Shown here in pieces: positions 7,909-16,561 of a DNA stretch of 47,773 nt. Made by a program: the position numbers and the translations under genes. Origin of the DNA: an uncultured Bacilli bacterium (lineage in GTDB: Bacteria > Bacillota_I > Bacilli_A > RF39 > UBA660); NCBI GenBank assembly GCA_947628065.1, contig CANQYK010000003.1, positions 1-47,773 of the forward strand, written 5' to 3'. Under the pieces are notes generated by a model. The model was not told the origin of the DNA and ran no database searches. It saw only the letters and a program-made list of their open reading frames with translations. How positions within the stretch are numbered: position 1 is the first letter of the stretch; each line of letters opens with the position of its first letter.

Positions 7909-8019
7909 ATGGAAGTAGTCTTTTCCCTAGATAAAATTACCAACATTCTTTTCCTTTTATTAGAAATAATGAGGGAAAAGAATAAAAAAGTACCTAATCA
8001 TCTTTCGAATAAAGATTAA
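7909..8019 (+). CDS. toxin-like peptide with altered N-terminus (half-cassette A, copy 2)
   Basis: 36 codons open from an ATG in the loop of the duplicated terminator: MEVVFSLDKITNILFLLLEI followed by a charged tail (MREKNKKVPNHLSNKD). From the LDK onward it matches the intact toxins; the first six residues come from terminator sequence. AAAAGGA lies about 10 nt upstream. Copy 1 of the same element is frameshifted, so this may be a decaying remnant that happens to remain open, or a peptide kept under a new start. Confidence 0.4.
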   Translation: MEVVFSLDKITNILFLLLEIMREKNKKVPNHLSNKD

Positions 8020-8088
8020 GTAAAACAAGTTATTCAAAATACTTAATCCAATGGGAGATGATTTTTTGCTTAAGATTACTCTTAAGCT
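7982..8088 (-). ncRNA. predicted antisense antitoxin RNA of half-cassette A, copy 2
   Basis: Second copy of the RNA at 7268-7373. The minus-strand promoter is at 8095-8123. The terminator hairpin 7990-7999 with 8014-8022 is fully paired here (one G-T), followed by six T. It overlaps the 3' half of the 7909 peptide gene. Confidence 0.55.
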
Positions 8089-8094
8089 ATACTA

Positions 8095-8123
8095 ATCGTA
8101 TCATAGGTTTTCTTATTGGTCAA
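8095..8123 (-). promoter_or_regulatory. antisense RNA promoter, copy 2 A
   Basis: TTGACC, 17 bp, TACGAT with TGa, identical to copy 1. Confidence 0.6.
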
Positions 8124-8175
8124 TTTTTTTGCGTTATTTTATATACGGGAAAAGCTTAAATTTATAATTGTTCGA

Positions 8176-8204
8176 TTGTATTTTTTGTTTGCTTTTGTTA
8201 GAGT
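8176..8204 (+). promoter_or_regulatory. promoter of toxin copy 2
   Basis: TTGTAT, 17 bp, TAGAGT with TGt, identical to copy 1 and 715 bp downstream of it. Confidence 0.55.
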
Positions 8205-8235
8205 GAATTTATGGAGTATCTGGTTAGTCGTACTT

Positions 8236-8283
8236 CCTCCCTTTTTGAATAAATATTTTAAATTTAAAATTTTAAATGGGAGG
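8236..8283 (+). promoter_or_regulatory. SD-sequestering leader hairpin, toxin copy 2
   Basis: CCTCCC at 8236-8241 can pair with GGGAGG at 8278-8283. The AT-rich stretch between them contains its own near-palindrome (ATTTTAAATTTAAAAT). Confidence 0.6.
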
Positions 8284-8293
8284 TGATAGTTTT

Positions 8294-8410
8294 ATGGGAA
8301 TTTTAATATTATTTTTTCTTGATAAACTAGTCAATATCCTTTTCCTTTTATTAGAAATAATGAAGGAAAAGAAGAAAAAAGTACCTAATCAACCTTCAAG
8401 CAAAGATTAG
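8294..8410 (+). CDS. small hydrophobic peptide, predicted type I toxin, copy 2
   Basis: 38 residues, the same layout as the 7579 gene: MGILILFFLDKLVNILFLLL, then a charged tail (EIMKEKKKKVPNQPSSKD). Changes relative to copy 1 are E-to-D, T-to-V, N-to-K and differences in the last six residues; the hydrophobic core is unchanged. Its promoter, leader hairpin, terminator and antisense RNA are all retained. This antisense RNA has the better promoter of the two (TATAAT instead of TAGAAT). Confidence 0.7.
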   Translation: MGILILFFLDKLVNILFLLLEIMKEKKKKVPNQPSSKD

Positions 8411-8490
8411 GTACAATATACAGTATTTTGGAAGTACCTAACCTCAGGGGGTAGATACTCCTTTTTTATTGTATGAGATTTCTCTCATCT
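8373..8490 (-). ncRNA. predicted antisense antitoxin RNA, cassette B copy 2
   Basis: Starts near 8490 from the promoter at 8497-8525 and ends at the perfect hairpin GTACCTAATC / GATTAGGTAC (8381-8390 with 8405-8414) followed by six T on the minus strand. About 118 nt. It overlaps the toxin stop codon and terminator. Confidence 0.65.
8430..8468 (+). terminator. toxin mRNA terminator, copy 2
   Basis: Same imperfect hairpin as 7716-7754, followed by six T. Confidence 0.6.
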
Positions 8491-8496
8491 ACTTGC

Positions 8497-8525
8497 ATTA
8501 TATCATAAAAGAACTTACTTGTAAA
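8497..8525 (-). promoter_or_regulatory. antisense RNA promoter, copy 2 B
   Basis: TTTACA, 17 bp, TATAAT with TGa: a near-consensus extended promoter on the minus strand. Confidence 0.7.
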
Positions 8526-8590
8526 TAGAAAATATGTTTGACTACAAATTGAAAATGTGGTAAAGTAATTGTGGTATTTCCAGTAATATG

Positions 8591-8599
8591 TGTTATACT
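8591..8599 (+). promoter_or_regulatory. extended -10 upstream of uvrA
   Basis: TGT-TATACT, 27 bp before the uvrA start. A TTGTGG lies 19 bp upstream as a weak -35. No obvious LexA box was seen. Confidence 0.45.
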
Positions 8600-8625
8600 T
8601 AAAACTTGAGGAAGGTGTAGTATTT

Positions 8626-11436
8626 ATGGATAAAATTATTGTAAAAGGAGCTCGTGAAAACAACTTAAAAAATGTTAATATTGAGCTTCCGAAAAATAAA
8701 TTAATCGTTATGACTGGAGTAAGTGGTAGTGGGAAAAGTAGTTTAGCATTTGATACCATTTATGCAGAAGGACAACGTCGATATGTTGAGAGTTTATCTG
8801 CTTATGCAAGACAGTTTTTAGGTGGAACGGATAAACCAGATGTTGATTCTATTGAAGGTCTTAGTCCTGCTATTAGTATTGATCAAAAAACAACGAGTAA
8901 GAATCCTCGTAGTACGGTTGGAACGGTAACAGAGATTTATGATTATTTAAGACTTTTGTTTGCAAGAATTGGGATTCCTTATTGTCCTAGACATCATATA
9001 CCGATTAAAAACCAAAGTGTAGAAGAAATCGTAGATAAAGTATTAGAATATCCAGTGGGCAGTAAACTTATTATTTTGGCACCTGTTATTTATGGTGAGA
9101 AGGGTACCCATAAAGAATTGTTATCGGATCTTGTAAAAGAAGGTTATGTTCGTGTTCGAGTCAATGGAGAAATGTATGATTTATCCGATACAATAGAACT
9201 TGATAAAAATAAAAAATCAAATATTGAGGTTGTAGTTGATCGTATTGTTATAAAAGAAGATATCAGGTCAAGATTAAGTGAGAGTATTGAAAATGCACTT
9301 AAATTAGGGCATGGTAAGGTTGTTGTTTCTTATTTAGGTGACAAAGAAGTTATCTATTCCGAAGATTTTGCGTGTCCTTATTGTGATTTTTCTCTTCCTG
9401 AATTAGAGCCACGCATCTTTAGTTTTAATGCACCGTATGGGGCTTGTCCTGATTGTAAAGGATTGGGTGTAAAACTTCAAATTGATAAAGATTTGGTTAT
9501 CCCAAACAAAGACTTAAGTTTAGAAGAGGGATGCATTAAAACATTAGGGGATGATATTGAAAGTATTTATTATAAGCGATTAGAATGTATGTGTAAGCAC
9601 TATAAAATTAGTACCAAAAAACCATTTAAGAAATTAAGTGCGAAGGAACAAGAACTTATATTATACGGAAGTGATGAACTGATTCATTTTAACTACAAAT
9701 CAAAAAGTGGAAATATTACGGATCAAGTGGATTATTATGAAGGAATTGTTCGTAATTTGGAGCGTCGTTATATGGAAACTTCAAGTGCTTGGATAAGAGA
9801 ATGGTTAGAACACTATATGGTAGAGCACGTTTGTGAGACTTGCCATGGCTCACGCTTACAAGATAGTATCTTATCCGTTCTTGTTGGTGGAAAAAATATT
9901 TATGAAGTTACTTGTATGAGTATTAAAGATTTGATTGTTTTCTTTGATCGGTTAAAACTTGGTGAAGAAGAAGCAAAAATTGCAGATTTACTATTAAAAG
10001 AAATTAAATCTCGTCTTGATTTCTTAAAGAATGTTGGACTAGAGTATTTAACACTTGCTCGTAGTGCAGGAACTTTATCAGGTGGGGAAGCCCAGAGAAT
10101 AAGACTTGCGACTCAAATTGGTTCTCGTTTAACGGGTGTTTTGTATGTATTAGATGAGCCAAGTATTGGACTTCATCAAAGAGATAATGAAAGACTGATT
10201 AACTCTTTACTTGAAATGCGTGATTTGGGAAATACTTTGATTGTAGTAGAACATGATACGGATACGATGCTTGCAGCTGATTATTTGGTTGATGTAGGAC
10301 CCAAAGCAGGGGATAAAGGAGGAGAGATTGTTGCTTGTGGAACACCAGATGAGGTAATGAAGAATGAAAACAGTTTGACGGGTCGTTATTTAAGTGGGAA
10401 AGAATGTATTGAGACACCGAAAAAAAGAAGAAAAGGTATTGGTAAATATATAACTATAAAAGGTGCGAAACAAAATAATTTAAAAGATATTGATGTAAAG
10501 ATTCCTCTTGGTACGTTTACTTGTATTACTGGAGTAAGTGGTAGTGGGAAAAGTAGTTTGATCAATGAAATCTTAGTTAAGAGTGCTTCAAAATATTTAT
10601 ATAATAGTAAAGTGGTACCTGGATTACATGATAAAATATTAGGATTTCAAAACATTGATAAATTAGTTGATATCTCCCAGAGTCCAATTGGAAGAACGCC
10701 TAGAAGTAATCCTGCTACTTATACGGGTGTTTTTGATGATATTCGGGAACTTTTCACCAATACGAAAGAAGCTAAAATGTTAGGTTATGAAAAGAATCGT
10801 TTTTCTTTCAATGTAAAAGGAGGACGATGTGAAGCTTGTCGTGGTGATGGGGTTAAAAAAATAGAGATGCATTTCTTACCAGATGTTTATGTGCCTTGTG
10901 AGGTTTGTCATGGAACAAGATACAATAGAGAAACACTTAATATTCGGTATAAAGGAAAGAATATTGCCGATGTTTTAGAGATGCGTGTAAGCGAAGCTTT
11001 GGAATTTTTTTCCAACCATCAAAAAATAAAAAAGAAATTACAAGTACTAGAAGACGTTGGTCTTGGATATATTAAATTAGGACAAAGTGCACCAACATTA
11101 TCAGGTGGAGAAGCAGAACGGGTGAAATTAGCCAAAGAATTACAAAAGAAAGCAACGGGTAAAACCTTATTTGTACTAGATGAACCAACAACGGGACTTC
11201 ATAGTGATGACATTAAACGCCTACTTGCAATTTTACAAAAAATAGTAGATAATAAAGATACGGTAATTGTCATTGAACATAATCTTGATGTTATTAAATG
11301 TGCAGATTATATTATTGATTTAGGTCCAGAAGGTGGTGACGGAGGAGGTTCTGTTGTTACCTGTGGAACGCCGGAGGAAGTTAGTAAAGTAGAAAAATCC
11401 TATACAGGTGCTTTCTTGAAAAAGATGTTAAAATAG
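8626..11436 (+). CDS. uvrA: excinuclease ABC subunit A
   Basis: Damage-recognition ATPase of nucleotide excision repair, 936 residues, normal length. Two ABC modules are present: Walker A GVSGSGKS at 31-38 and 636-643, signature LSGGEAQ at 484 and LSGGEAE at 825, each followed by a Walker B LDEP. Zinc modules: CPYC/CPDC at 250-253 and 274-277, and CEAC/CEVC near 735-761. A further CETCHGSR element lies in the middle. The ATG at 8626 has GAGGAAGGTG 8 nt upstream; the in-frame ATG 8590 lies upstream of the promoter -10. uvrB and uvrC are not in the window. Confidence 0.98.
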   Translation: MDKIIVKGARENNLKNVNIELPKNKLIVMTGVSGSGKSSLAFDTIYAEGQRRYVESLSAYARQFLGGTDKPDVDSIEGLSPAISIDQKTTSKNPRSTVGTVTEIYDYLRLLFARIGIPYCPRHHIPIKNQSVEEIVDKVLEYPVGSKLIILAPVIYGEKGTHKELLSDLVKEGYVRVRVNGEMYDLSDTIELDKNKKSNIEVVVDRIVIKEDIRSRLSESIENALKLGHGKVVVSYLGDKEVIYSEDFACPYCDFSLPELEPRIFSFNAPYGACPDCKGLGVKLQIDKDLVIPNKDLSLEEGCIKTLGDDIESIYYKRLECMCKHYKISTKKPFKKLSAKEQELILYGSDELIHFNYKSKSGNITDQVDYYEGIVRNLERRYMETSSAWIREWLEHYMVEHVCETCHGSRLQDSILSVLVGGKNIYEVTCMSIKDLIVFFDRLKLGEEEAKIADLLLKEIKSRLDFLKNVGLEYLTLARSAGTLSGGEAQRIRLATQIGSRLTGVLYVLDEPSIGLHQRDNERLINSLLEMRDLGNTLIVVEHDTDTMLAADYLVDVGPKAGDKGGEIVACGTPDEVMKNENSLTGRYLSGKECIETPKKRRKGIGKYITIKGAKQNNLKDIDVKIPLGTFTCITGVSGSGKSSLINEILVKSASKYLYNSKVVPGLHDKILGFQNIDKLVDISQSPIGRTPRSNPATYTGVFDDIRELFTNTKEAKMLGYEKNRFSFNVKGGRCEACRGDGVKKIEMHFLPDVYVPCEVCHGTRYNRETLNIRYKGKNIADVLEMRVSEALEFFSNHQKIKKKLQVLEDVGLGYIKLGQSAPTLSGGEAERVKLAKELQKKATGKTLFVLDEPTTGLHSDDIKRLLAILQKIVDNKDTVIVIEHNLDVIKCADYIIDLGPEGGDGGGSVVTCGTPEEVSKVEKSYTGAFLKKMLK

Positions 11437-11445
11437 GAGGAGATC

Positions 11446-11868
11446 ATGAAGGTTGTAGTGGAAAACAAAGGAAATGAAAGATTAAATCGTTTTTTAGAAT
11501 GGTTACTTTATTTTATTAGTTATTTGATTGTTTTTTATGTTATTTCTTTGTTTTTCAAGTCTTTTTATATCGACCCAAAGCATCCTCTTTTTTATTCTTT
11601 GATTGCAACTTTTCTTTTGTATGTATTAAATAAAACAGTAAAACCTATTTTGTTTACCTTAACAATTCCAATTACTGGAATTACTTTGGGTCTTTTTTAT
11701 CCTTTTCTTAACTTGTTTATTTTAAAACTAGCTGATTGGATGTTAGGAAGTCATTTTAACTTGCTTGATTTTTGGGTAGCGCTTGCGATTTCTATTTTAA
11801 TTTCGGTTACGAACTTTTTAGTAGAAGGTCTTATTATTAAACCGATTATTCGAAGGGTGCAATCATGA
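11446..11868 (+). CDS. YvlD/phage-holin-4-like small membrane protein
   Basis: 140 residues with four hydrophobic segments (about 16-38, 47-66, 72-95 and 105-130) and polar ends. It resembles the PF04020-type membrane proteins annotated as phage holin family or YvlD; in chromosomal settings they are not phage lysis proteins and their role is unknown. The ATG follows TAGGAGGAGATC, 9 nt after uvrA, and the gene overlaps lgt by 4 nt (ATGA), so uvrA, this gene and lgt form one operon. Confidence 0.7.
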   Translation: MKVVVENKGNERLNRFLEWLLYFISYLIVFYVISLFFKSFYIDPKHPLFYSLIATFLLYVLNKTVKPILFTLTIPITGITLGLFYPFLNLFILKLADWMLGSHFNLLDFWVALAISILISVTNFLVEGLIIKPIIRRVQS

Positions 11869-12671
11869 GTCGTGTAGCGCTTGATCTTGGATTTATCCAA
11901 ATATATTACTATACAATCTTTGTCTTTCTTGGTATGCTTTTAGGATGTCTTGTTATATACAAGGAAATAAAAAAAGAGGGCATGGATAGTGATGTTTTTG
12001 TTAATATAGTATTTTATTCTTTGTTGTTTGGATTATTAGGTGCAAGAATTTATTATGTTCTTTTTAATTTATCTTATTATCTTAATAATCCGATTGAAAT
12101 TTTTGAAATATGGAATGGTGGACTTGCTATTCATGGTGGTCTTTTATTTGGACTTTTGGTTCTTCTTTTTTATACAAAGAAATATCATATTCATACATTA
12201 AAGTTTTTCGATATTGTTGTTGTGGGTCTTATTTTAGGACAAGCAATTGGACGTTGGGGAAATTTCTTTAATCAAGAAGCTTATGGTGGTATTACGTCTT
12301 TGAAGGCTTTATCACATCTTCCTAAGTTTATTGTTGATAGAATGTATATTGATGGATATTATAGGCAACCTACTTTCTTTTATGAATCTTGTTGGGATTT
12401 TCTTGGCTTCTTTGTTCTTTTGTTTATCAAAAGAAAGAAATATTTAAAAGTAGGAGAACTTACGGGAAGTTATCTTGTTTGGTATGCTTTTGGTCGCTTT
12501 TTTATTGAAGGGATGCGAAGTGATAGCTTAATGTTAGGTCCTATTAAAATAGCCCAAGTGGTTTGTATTGTTATGATTATAATTGGTATTTATTTCCTTT
12601 TCTTTAAAAGAAGAAAAGATCCCAAACTAGGATCCTTGTACCAAAAAGAAAAATTAATCAAAGAAAAATAA
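11865..12671 (+). CDS. lgt: prolipoprotein diacylglyceryl transferase
   Basis: Integral membrane enzyme that transfers diacylglycerol from phosphatidylglycerol to the lipobox cysteine of prolipoproteins. 268 residues with about seven hydrophobic segments. The Lgt signature GRWGNFFNQEAYG is at 129-141 with the essential arginine and asparagine; HGG near 90 and a C-terminal GRFFIEGMR element are also typical. A lipoprotein substrate candidate is the GH3 protein at 22503. Its last codons and terminator are echoed at 16562-16597 beyond the restriction-modification islet. Confidence 0.96.
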   Translation: MSRVALDLGFIQIYYYTIFVFLGMLLGCLVIYKEIKKEGMDSDVFVNIVFYSLLFGLLGARIYYVLFNLSYYLNNPIEIFEIWNGGLAIHGGLLFGLLVLLFYTKKYHIHTLKFFDIVVVGLILGQAIGRWGNFFNQEAYGGITSLKALSHLPKFIVDRMYIDGYYRQPTFFYESCWDFLGFFVLLFIKRKKYLKVGELTGSYLVWYAFGRFFIEGMRSDSLMLGPIKIAQVVCIVMIIIGIYFLFFKRRKDPKLGSLYQKEKLIKEK

Positions 12672-12697
12672 AAAAGTACTAGTTTTTGTACTTTTTC
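12662..12697 (+). repeat. lgt 3' end and terminator, left copy of a flanking direct repeat
   Basis: The last lgt codons, its stop and the terminator hairpin (AAAAAGTAC / GTACTTTTT around TAGTTTTT) match 16562-16597 at 35 of 36 positions. The hairpin with T run at 12674-12698 is the lgt terminator. Confidence 0.75.
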
Positions 12698-12722
12698 TTT
12701 TGAAAGAGATATTATATTTGTA

Positions 12723-13766
12723 TCAGTAATTATTATTTTCGTTGTTATATTCATCTATGGTGACCCCCAATAATTCGCAGGCTTTTGAAATAGAAATTAT
12801 TTCATCTGCTTCTAGTTTGTATATGAGTTTTTTAAATTGATATGATTTTTCAGGTTCTATGGGTTTTGGATCCTTTTTTCCAATTTTTTGACTTAAAAAG
12901 ATATTTAAATTTTTATATAAATATTCTGATATGATATTTAAATCTTTTAAACGGTAAATAATAGCTTTATAACTAACTTTGTACTCATTTTTAAAAGCAG
13001 TTAATTCAAAAAAGTTAATATTTTTTCTTGCTTTTCCAAATTCGTTTATTACTGCTTCTTTTGGCATTAACAAAGCACTTGCGAAACGATTGCATAGTTT
13101 TTCATGATCGATTTCTTTTTCTTTTATATTTAAGATCAAATGTCCTAATTCGTGGGCAATTGTAAATCTTTGTCTGGCACCATCTTTTATATTATCTAAC
13201 AAAACAATAATTGGGACATCGTTTACAATTTCACTTAATCCATCAAAATCATCAAAACGGTTATTTGGATTTTTCATTTGAATAATCATGATACCAAGAT
13301 TTTCAAGCATATTCATTAAGTCTGATATTGGTTGTCGATTGGATATTTTTATAAAGTTTCGAAAATCGTTCGCGGCTTTTTCGGCTTCTTCTATACTATT
13401 ACATGGATACGTTTTTAATTTGATTTTTTTTGTATTGGTATCATTTAATTCCATAACTTCAAAGTATTTGGCAACTTCATTTTGAATTAATTCTTCTAAA
13501 AGACTTAGATTCGTTCCTGTTAATCGTCTCTTTTTTCGAAAAGAAGTAAATTTCATTTGTGGTGCATGATATACTTTTAATAGATCAATGGTTTTAACAT
13601 TGTATGCATTTGCGAAAGCGATTACTTTTTTTGAATTTGGTAATATTTCCCCTTTTTCATATTTTGAAATAGCAGTTGCGCTCATATTCAAAAGATTTCC
13701 TGCTTCTCTAAGGGATAGATTTTTTAATAACCGTATTCTTTTTAAATTTTTACCAATTTCATTCAT
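12723..13766 (-). CDS. XRE-family HTH plus ImmA/IrrE metallopeptidase
   Basis: 347 residues. The N-terminal XRE helix-turn-helix (about 1-60: GKNLKRIRLLKNLSLREAG, then SATAISKYEKG) is followed by an ImmA/IrrE zinc protease domain with HELGH at 205-209 and a downstream glutamate/asparagine (CNRFASALLMP). Such proteins cleave repressors or act as antitoxin-like regulators; in defence islands they often control or sense the system. ATG 13766 has AAGAAGGG upstream; the in-frame ATG at 13802 overlaps the predicted -10 and cannot be used from that promoter. It is divergent from the methyltransferase and may regulate it (inference). Confidence 0.88.
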   Translation of the reverse strand: MNEIGKNLKRIRLLKNLSLREAGNLLNMSATAISKYEKGEILPNSKKVIAFANAYNVKTIDLLKVYHAPQMKFTSFRKKRRLTGTNLSLLEELIQNEVAKYFEVMELNDTNTKKIKLKTYPCNSIEEAEKAANDFRNFIKISNRQPISDLMNMLENLGIMIIQMKNPNNRFDDFDGLSEIVNDVPIIVLLDNIKDGARQRFTIAHELGHLILNIKEKEIDHEKLCNRFASALLMPKEAVINEFGKARKNINFFELTAFKNEYKVSYKAIIYRLKDLNIISEYLYKNLNIFLSQKIGKKDPKPIEPEKSYQFKKLIYKLEADEIISISKACELLGVTIDEYNNENNNY

Positions 13767-13792
13767 TTGGATCCCTTCTTTCTGTAGTTTAC

Positions 13793-13821
13793 ATTTTATC
13801 ATTAAAAGATAGAATTGTAAA
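13793..13821 (-). promoter_or_regulatory. promoter of the ImmA/IrrE gene
   Basis: Minus strand: TTTACA, 17 bp, TAAAAT with TGa before the -10. It fixes the protein start downstream at 13766. Confidence 0.6.
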
Positions 13822-13874
13822 TAAAGAATTTATATAGAAAGAATTATTATTAAAAGGTTAAAATCCCATAAGAC

Positions 13875-14147
13875 CTAGATTATTTGAGCTTTTTTGAATA
13901 CCTTTTTTGTTAATTTTTTTAAATTTGTGATATTATATATTTGCTTGAGACAAATTAAAGAAAAAGAGATTGTTTTATCATTAATGTTGAGGTTTTTAAG
14001 AATGTGATAAACAGTATCTTCAAATTTAATTTATTTTTTTATGCTTTCTTGTAATTCAGTTATAGTAAAATCAAAACTTAAGTTTCCAAATATTGGATCA
14101 TTCCAATTAATCAAATCCTTAATGCCGTTATTTTTATATTTCTTTTT
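13875..14147 (-). pseudogene. remnant of an unrecognised gene
   Basis: A minus-strand frame runs for about 90 codons with one in-frame TAA (14031-14033) and no start codon. The upstream part reads GIKDLINWNDPIFGNLSFDF and the downstream part FEDTVYHILKNLNINDK. The protein-like composition suggests decayed coding sequence rather than spacer. I do not recognise the family. The rest of the 13767-14289 gap holds only the two divergent promoters. Confidence 0.35.
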
Positions 14148-14229
14148 TTATATTTATTGTATAGACAAAGATTCAAAAACGAATTGCTCTTATTATAATA
14201 AATAAGAACTTGAAGTTTTTAGATTTAGG

Positions 14230-14259
14230 TTGTGGACAAAGTCCTCGGCATGATATAAT
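14230..14259 (+). promoter_or_regulatory. methyltransferase promoter module
   Basis: TTGTGG, 18 bp, TATAAT with TGa. The 36-bp stretch 14224-14259 matches the stretch ahead of the second HipA gene (27099-27134) at 31 of 36 positions, including both boxes. Confidence 0.65.
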
Positions 14260-14289
14260 GAATATGTAAAATTGTGCAGGAGGTTAAAT

Positions 14290-15504
14290 ATGATTAGAGT
14301 TGCAACCGTTTTTAGTGGTATTGGTTCTATTGAACATGCTTTGGACAGATTAGATATTCCTCATAAAATAATTTTTGCGTGTGATAATGGAGATATTCCT
14401 GTAGAATATGATGAAAAAAAAGAATTAGAAAAGATTAAAAAAATGAAATCTAAAGTTGAGAAGAAAAAATATGTTGATAAACTATATGCTTCTCAAAGTA
14501 CGAAACAAAATTATGTAAAGAAAAGCTATATGGCAAATTATGATGTTAATGATGATGATTTCCATTTGGATATTAAATTATTAGATGGGACTGATTATAA
14601 GGACCAAGTTGATCTTTTTGTTGGAGGAAGCCCTTGTCAATCTTTTTCAATGGTTGGAAAAAGAAAGGGTTTAGAAGATGATAGAGGTTTATTAATATTT
14701 CAATTTTGTAGATTAGTAAATGAAATACAACCCAAAATGTTTATTTACGAAAATGTTAAAGGCTTATTAAATCATGATGGTGGAAAGACATGGAAGATTA
14801 TTGAAAATGAATTCAAAAAGCTTGGATATAAAATTTCTAAGCAAATAATGAATTCAAAAGATTATGGAATTCCTCAAAATAGAGAAAGGTTATTTGTAGT
14901 AGGATTTAAAGATCATTCTGTTAAATTTAAATTTCCTAAGCCTGTACAACTTGAAATTACAATGAAAGATTTATTAGAAGATAATCCTGATTCTAAATAT
15001 TATTTAAATGATAAAGGAATAGCATTTGTTACAGATAAGAAAAATCTTCAAAAAAGATTTACACAAATAAATGGTGATATAGCACTTTGTGAAAAAGCAA
15101 ATCAACAATTTAATTGGCATGGAGATTTTATTTGTGTGGGTCCTAATGAGGTTGACTCAAAATATTTCTTGTCTGATAAGGTTGCTGATTATGTGATGAA
15201 AACAGGAACAAAGAACTTTTATTCAAAGCCAGAAATAGACTTAGATATTGCAAGACCATTACTTTCAACAATGGGAAAAATGCATAGAGCTGGTGTAGAT
15301 AATTATATTTCCAAAGATAATAAAATAAGAAAGCTTACTCCAAGAGAATGCTTAAGATTAATGGGATTTGACGATAGATTTAAAATCGTTGTTAGTGATA
15401 CACAAATGTATAAACAAGCTGGTAATAGTATTGTTTCAAATAATTTTATTGAAATTTTAAAACAATTAGATATGTCTATTTTTGAGGAGGATTCAAATGA
15501 ATAA
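14290..15504 (+). CDS. DNA (cytosine-5-)-methyltransferase
   Basis: 404-residue type II-like C5 methyltransferase. Motif I FSGIGSIEHAL near 8; motif IV GGSPCQSFSMVGKR with catalytic C116; motif VI ENVKG at 154; motif VIII QNRERLFVVGF at 196; motif X near the C-terminus (QAGNSIVSN). A target-recognition region lies about 235-345. An insert rich in Lys near 40-80 separates motif I from IV. The ATG follows AGGAGG by 6 nt. The stop overlaps the start of the HNH gene by 8 nt, so the two are translationally coupled and form a restriction-modification pair. The recognition site cannot be inferred. Confidence 0.94.
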   Translation: MIRVATVFSGIGSIEHALDRLDIPHKIIFACDNGDIPVEYDEKKELEKIKKMKSKVEKKKYVDKLYASQSTKQNYVKKSYMANYDVNDDDFHLDIKLLDGTDYKDQVDLFVGGSPCQSFSMVGKRKGLEDDRGLLIFQFCRLVNEIQPKMFIYENVKGLLNHDGGKTWKIIENEFKKLGYKISKQIMNSKDYGIPQNRERLFVVGFKDHSVKFKFPKPVQLEITMKDLLEDNPDSKYYLNDKGIAFVTDKKNLQKRFTQINGDIALCEKANQQFNWHGDFICVGPNEVDSKYFLSDKVADYVMKTGTKNFYSKPEIDLDIARPLLSTMGKMHRAGVDNYISKDNKIRKLTPRECLRLMGFDDRFKIVVSDTQMYKQAGNSIVSNNFIEILKQLDMSIFEEDSNE

Positions 15505-16468
15505 TTTTAGATTGAATAATAAAAACTATGAGATTATTGACGCAAAAGAAACGATAACAATACCTGATTGCTTTGTAAAAGATCCGAATAAAATAGGAAG
15601 TGGTCATGGAGAAGCAAAATTATATGTAGGGCAAACTACAGATACAACAACACTAGATTTTTTTAATAACTTTGAAGGAAATATTAAATGTGTTATAAAA
15701 AAAGAAGATTTACAAACGTATTTATTAGACTGTGAAAATGAGTATTTATATCCTGATCAAGAATATAGAAACAAGGATAGGATGCCTGAAATATTTTTAG
15801 AACATAATATTAAGGTATCTAGATTAGAAGAAGAATATTTATATTTTGAAATATATAGAGTTGATGTTAAACCACCAAGAATTTATATTAATTCAAATGA
15901 TAAAGCATATGATGTGATAAGAGAAATATCACTACCAAATATTTCTTATGTTTCCATACTTAAATTAAAAGATTCAAATAATAATTATTTGTTTTACTTT
16001 AGGCCGTTTATCGAATATAATATTGATTCTATTCGTAAAACAGAAGAAATATCAATTGCAGAAGAGGAAAATATTACTACATCTGAAAGAGAATCAATAA
16101 TAAAATCTAGAATTGGACAAGGAAAATATAGAGAAAAGTTGTTAGAAGAATGTCCATTTTGTCCTATTACTATGGTTAATGATGAGAGGTTATTAATTGC
16201 TTCTCACATTAAACCATGGGTAAAATCTAACAAAGAAGAGAAGGTTGATCCTAAAAATGGATTTATGTTAACTCCTACATATGACAAATTGTTTGATAGA
16301 GGTTTTATTTCGTTTGAAGATGATGGAACTATGTTAGTTTCACCATGGATATCTCCTATGAATCAAAAAAGATTAGGTATTTTTAATGGTAAAAAGATTA
16401 AGGCTTTACCTACGAAAGGAAGAGAAAACTATCTTTTATATCATAGAGAATTTATATTCAAAAAATAA
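15497..16468 (+). CDS. HNH restriction endonuclease
   Basis: 323 residues. The C-terminal HNH_2-type nuclease has CPFC at 219-222, the catalytic histidine in ASHIKPW (H237), and N254 in a PKNGFMLTPTYDKLFDRG segment. This form is common in type II and type IV-like restriction enzymes. The N-terminal 200 residues are not recognised and probably bind DNA. The ATG at 15497 has GAGGAGG 6 nt upstream and lies inside the methyltransferase gene end. As the partner of the C5 methyltransferase it is the likely restriction enzyme; methyl-dependent cleavage is the alternative. Confidence 0.82.
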   Translation: MNNFRLNNKNYEIIDAKETITIPDCFVKDPNKIGSGHGEAKLYVGQTTDTTTLDFFNNFEGNIKCVIKKEDLQTYLLDCENEYLYPDQEYRNKDRMPEIFLEHNIKVSRLEEEYLYFEIYRVDVKPPRIYINSNDKAYDVIREISLPNISYVSILKLKDSNNNYLFYFRPFIEYNIDSIRKTEEISIAEEENITTSERESIIKSRIGQGKYREKLLEECPFCPITMVNDERLLIASHIKPWVKSNKEEKVDPKNGFMLTPTYDKLFDRGFISFEDDGTMLVSPWISPMNQKRLGIFNGKKIKALPTKGRENYLLYHREFIFKK

Positions 16469-16561
16469 ATTTTTTAATATTAGATCGTTAATTAAAAGTG
16501 GTATATTCAAAAAGTATTTCTCTTTTTTTTAGTTTTTTTGTTGTGTACTAGATTATAAGAT

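Larger units (their letters stand above)
7109..8538. repeat. 715-bp tandem direct duplication containing type I TA cassettes
   Basis: 7109-7823 and 7824-8538 are two tandem copies of one unit at an offset of 714-715 bp. Each begins with the 3' end and terminator of the membrane-protein gene, then a half-cassette (toxin-like codons plus antisense promoter), then a full toxin/antisense cassette. The copies differ by scattered substitutions and a few single-base indels, so the duplication is not an exact assembly duplicate. Confidence 0.9.

Noticed and set aside
7109..8538. 715-bp direct repeats as an insertion sequence pair
   Set aside because: No transposase, no terminal inverted repeats, and the units abut in tandem; the content is toxin/antisense cassettes.
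12723..16468. Prophage fragment
   Set aside because: ImmA/XRE and HNH proteins occur in phages, but no integrase, structural or replication genes are present and the methyltransferase-HNH coupling indicates restriction-modification.
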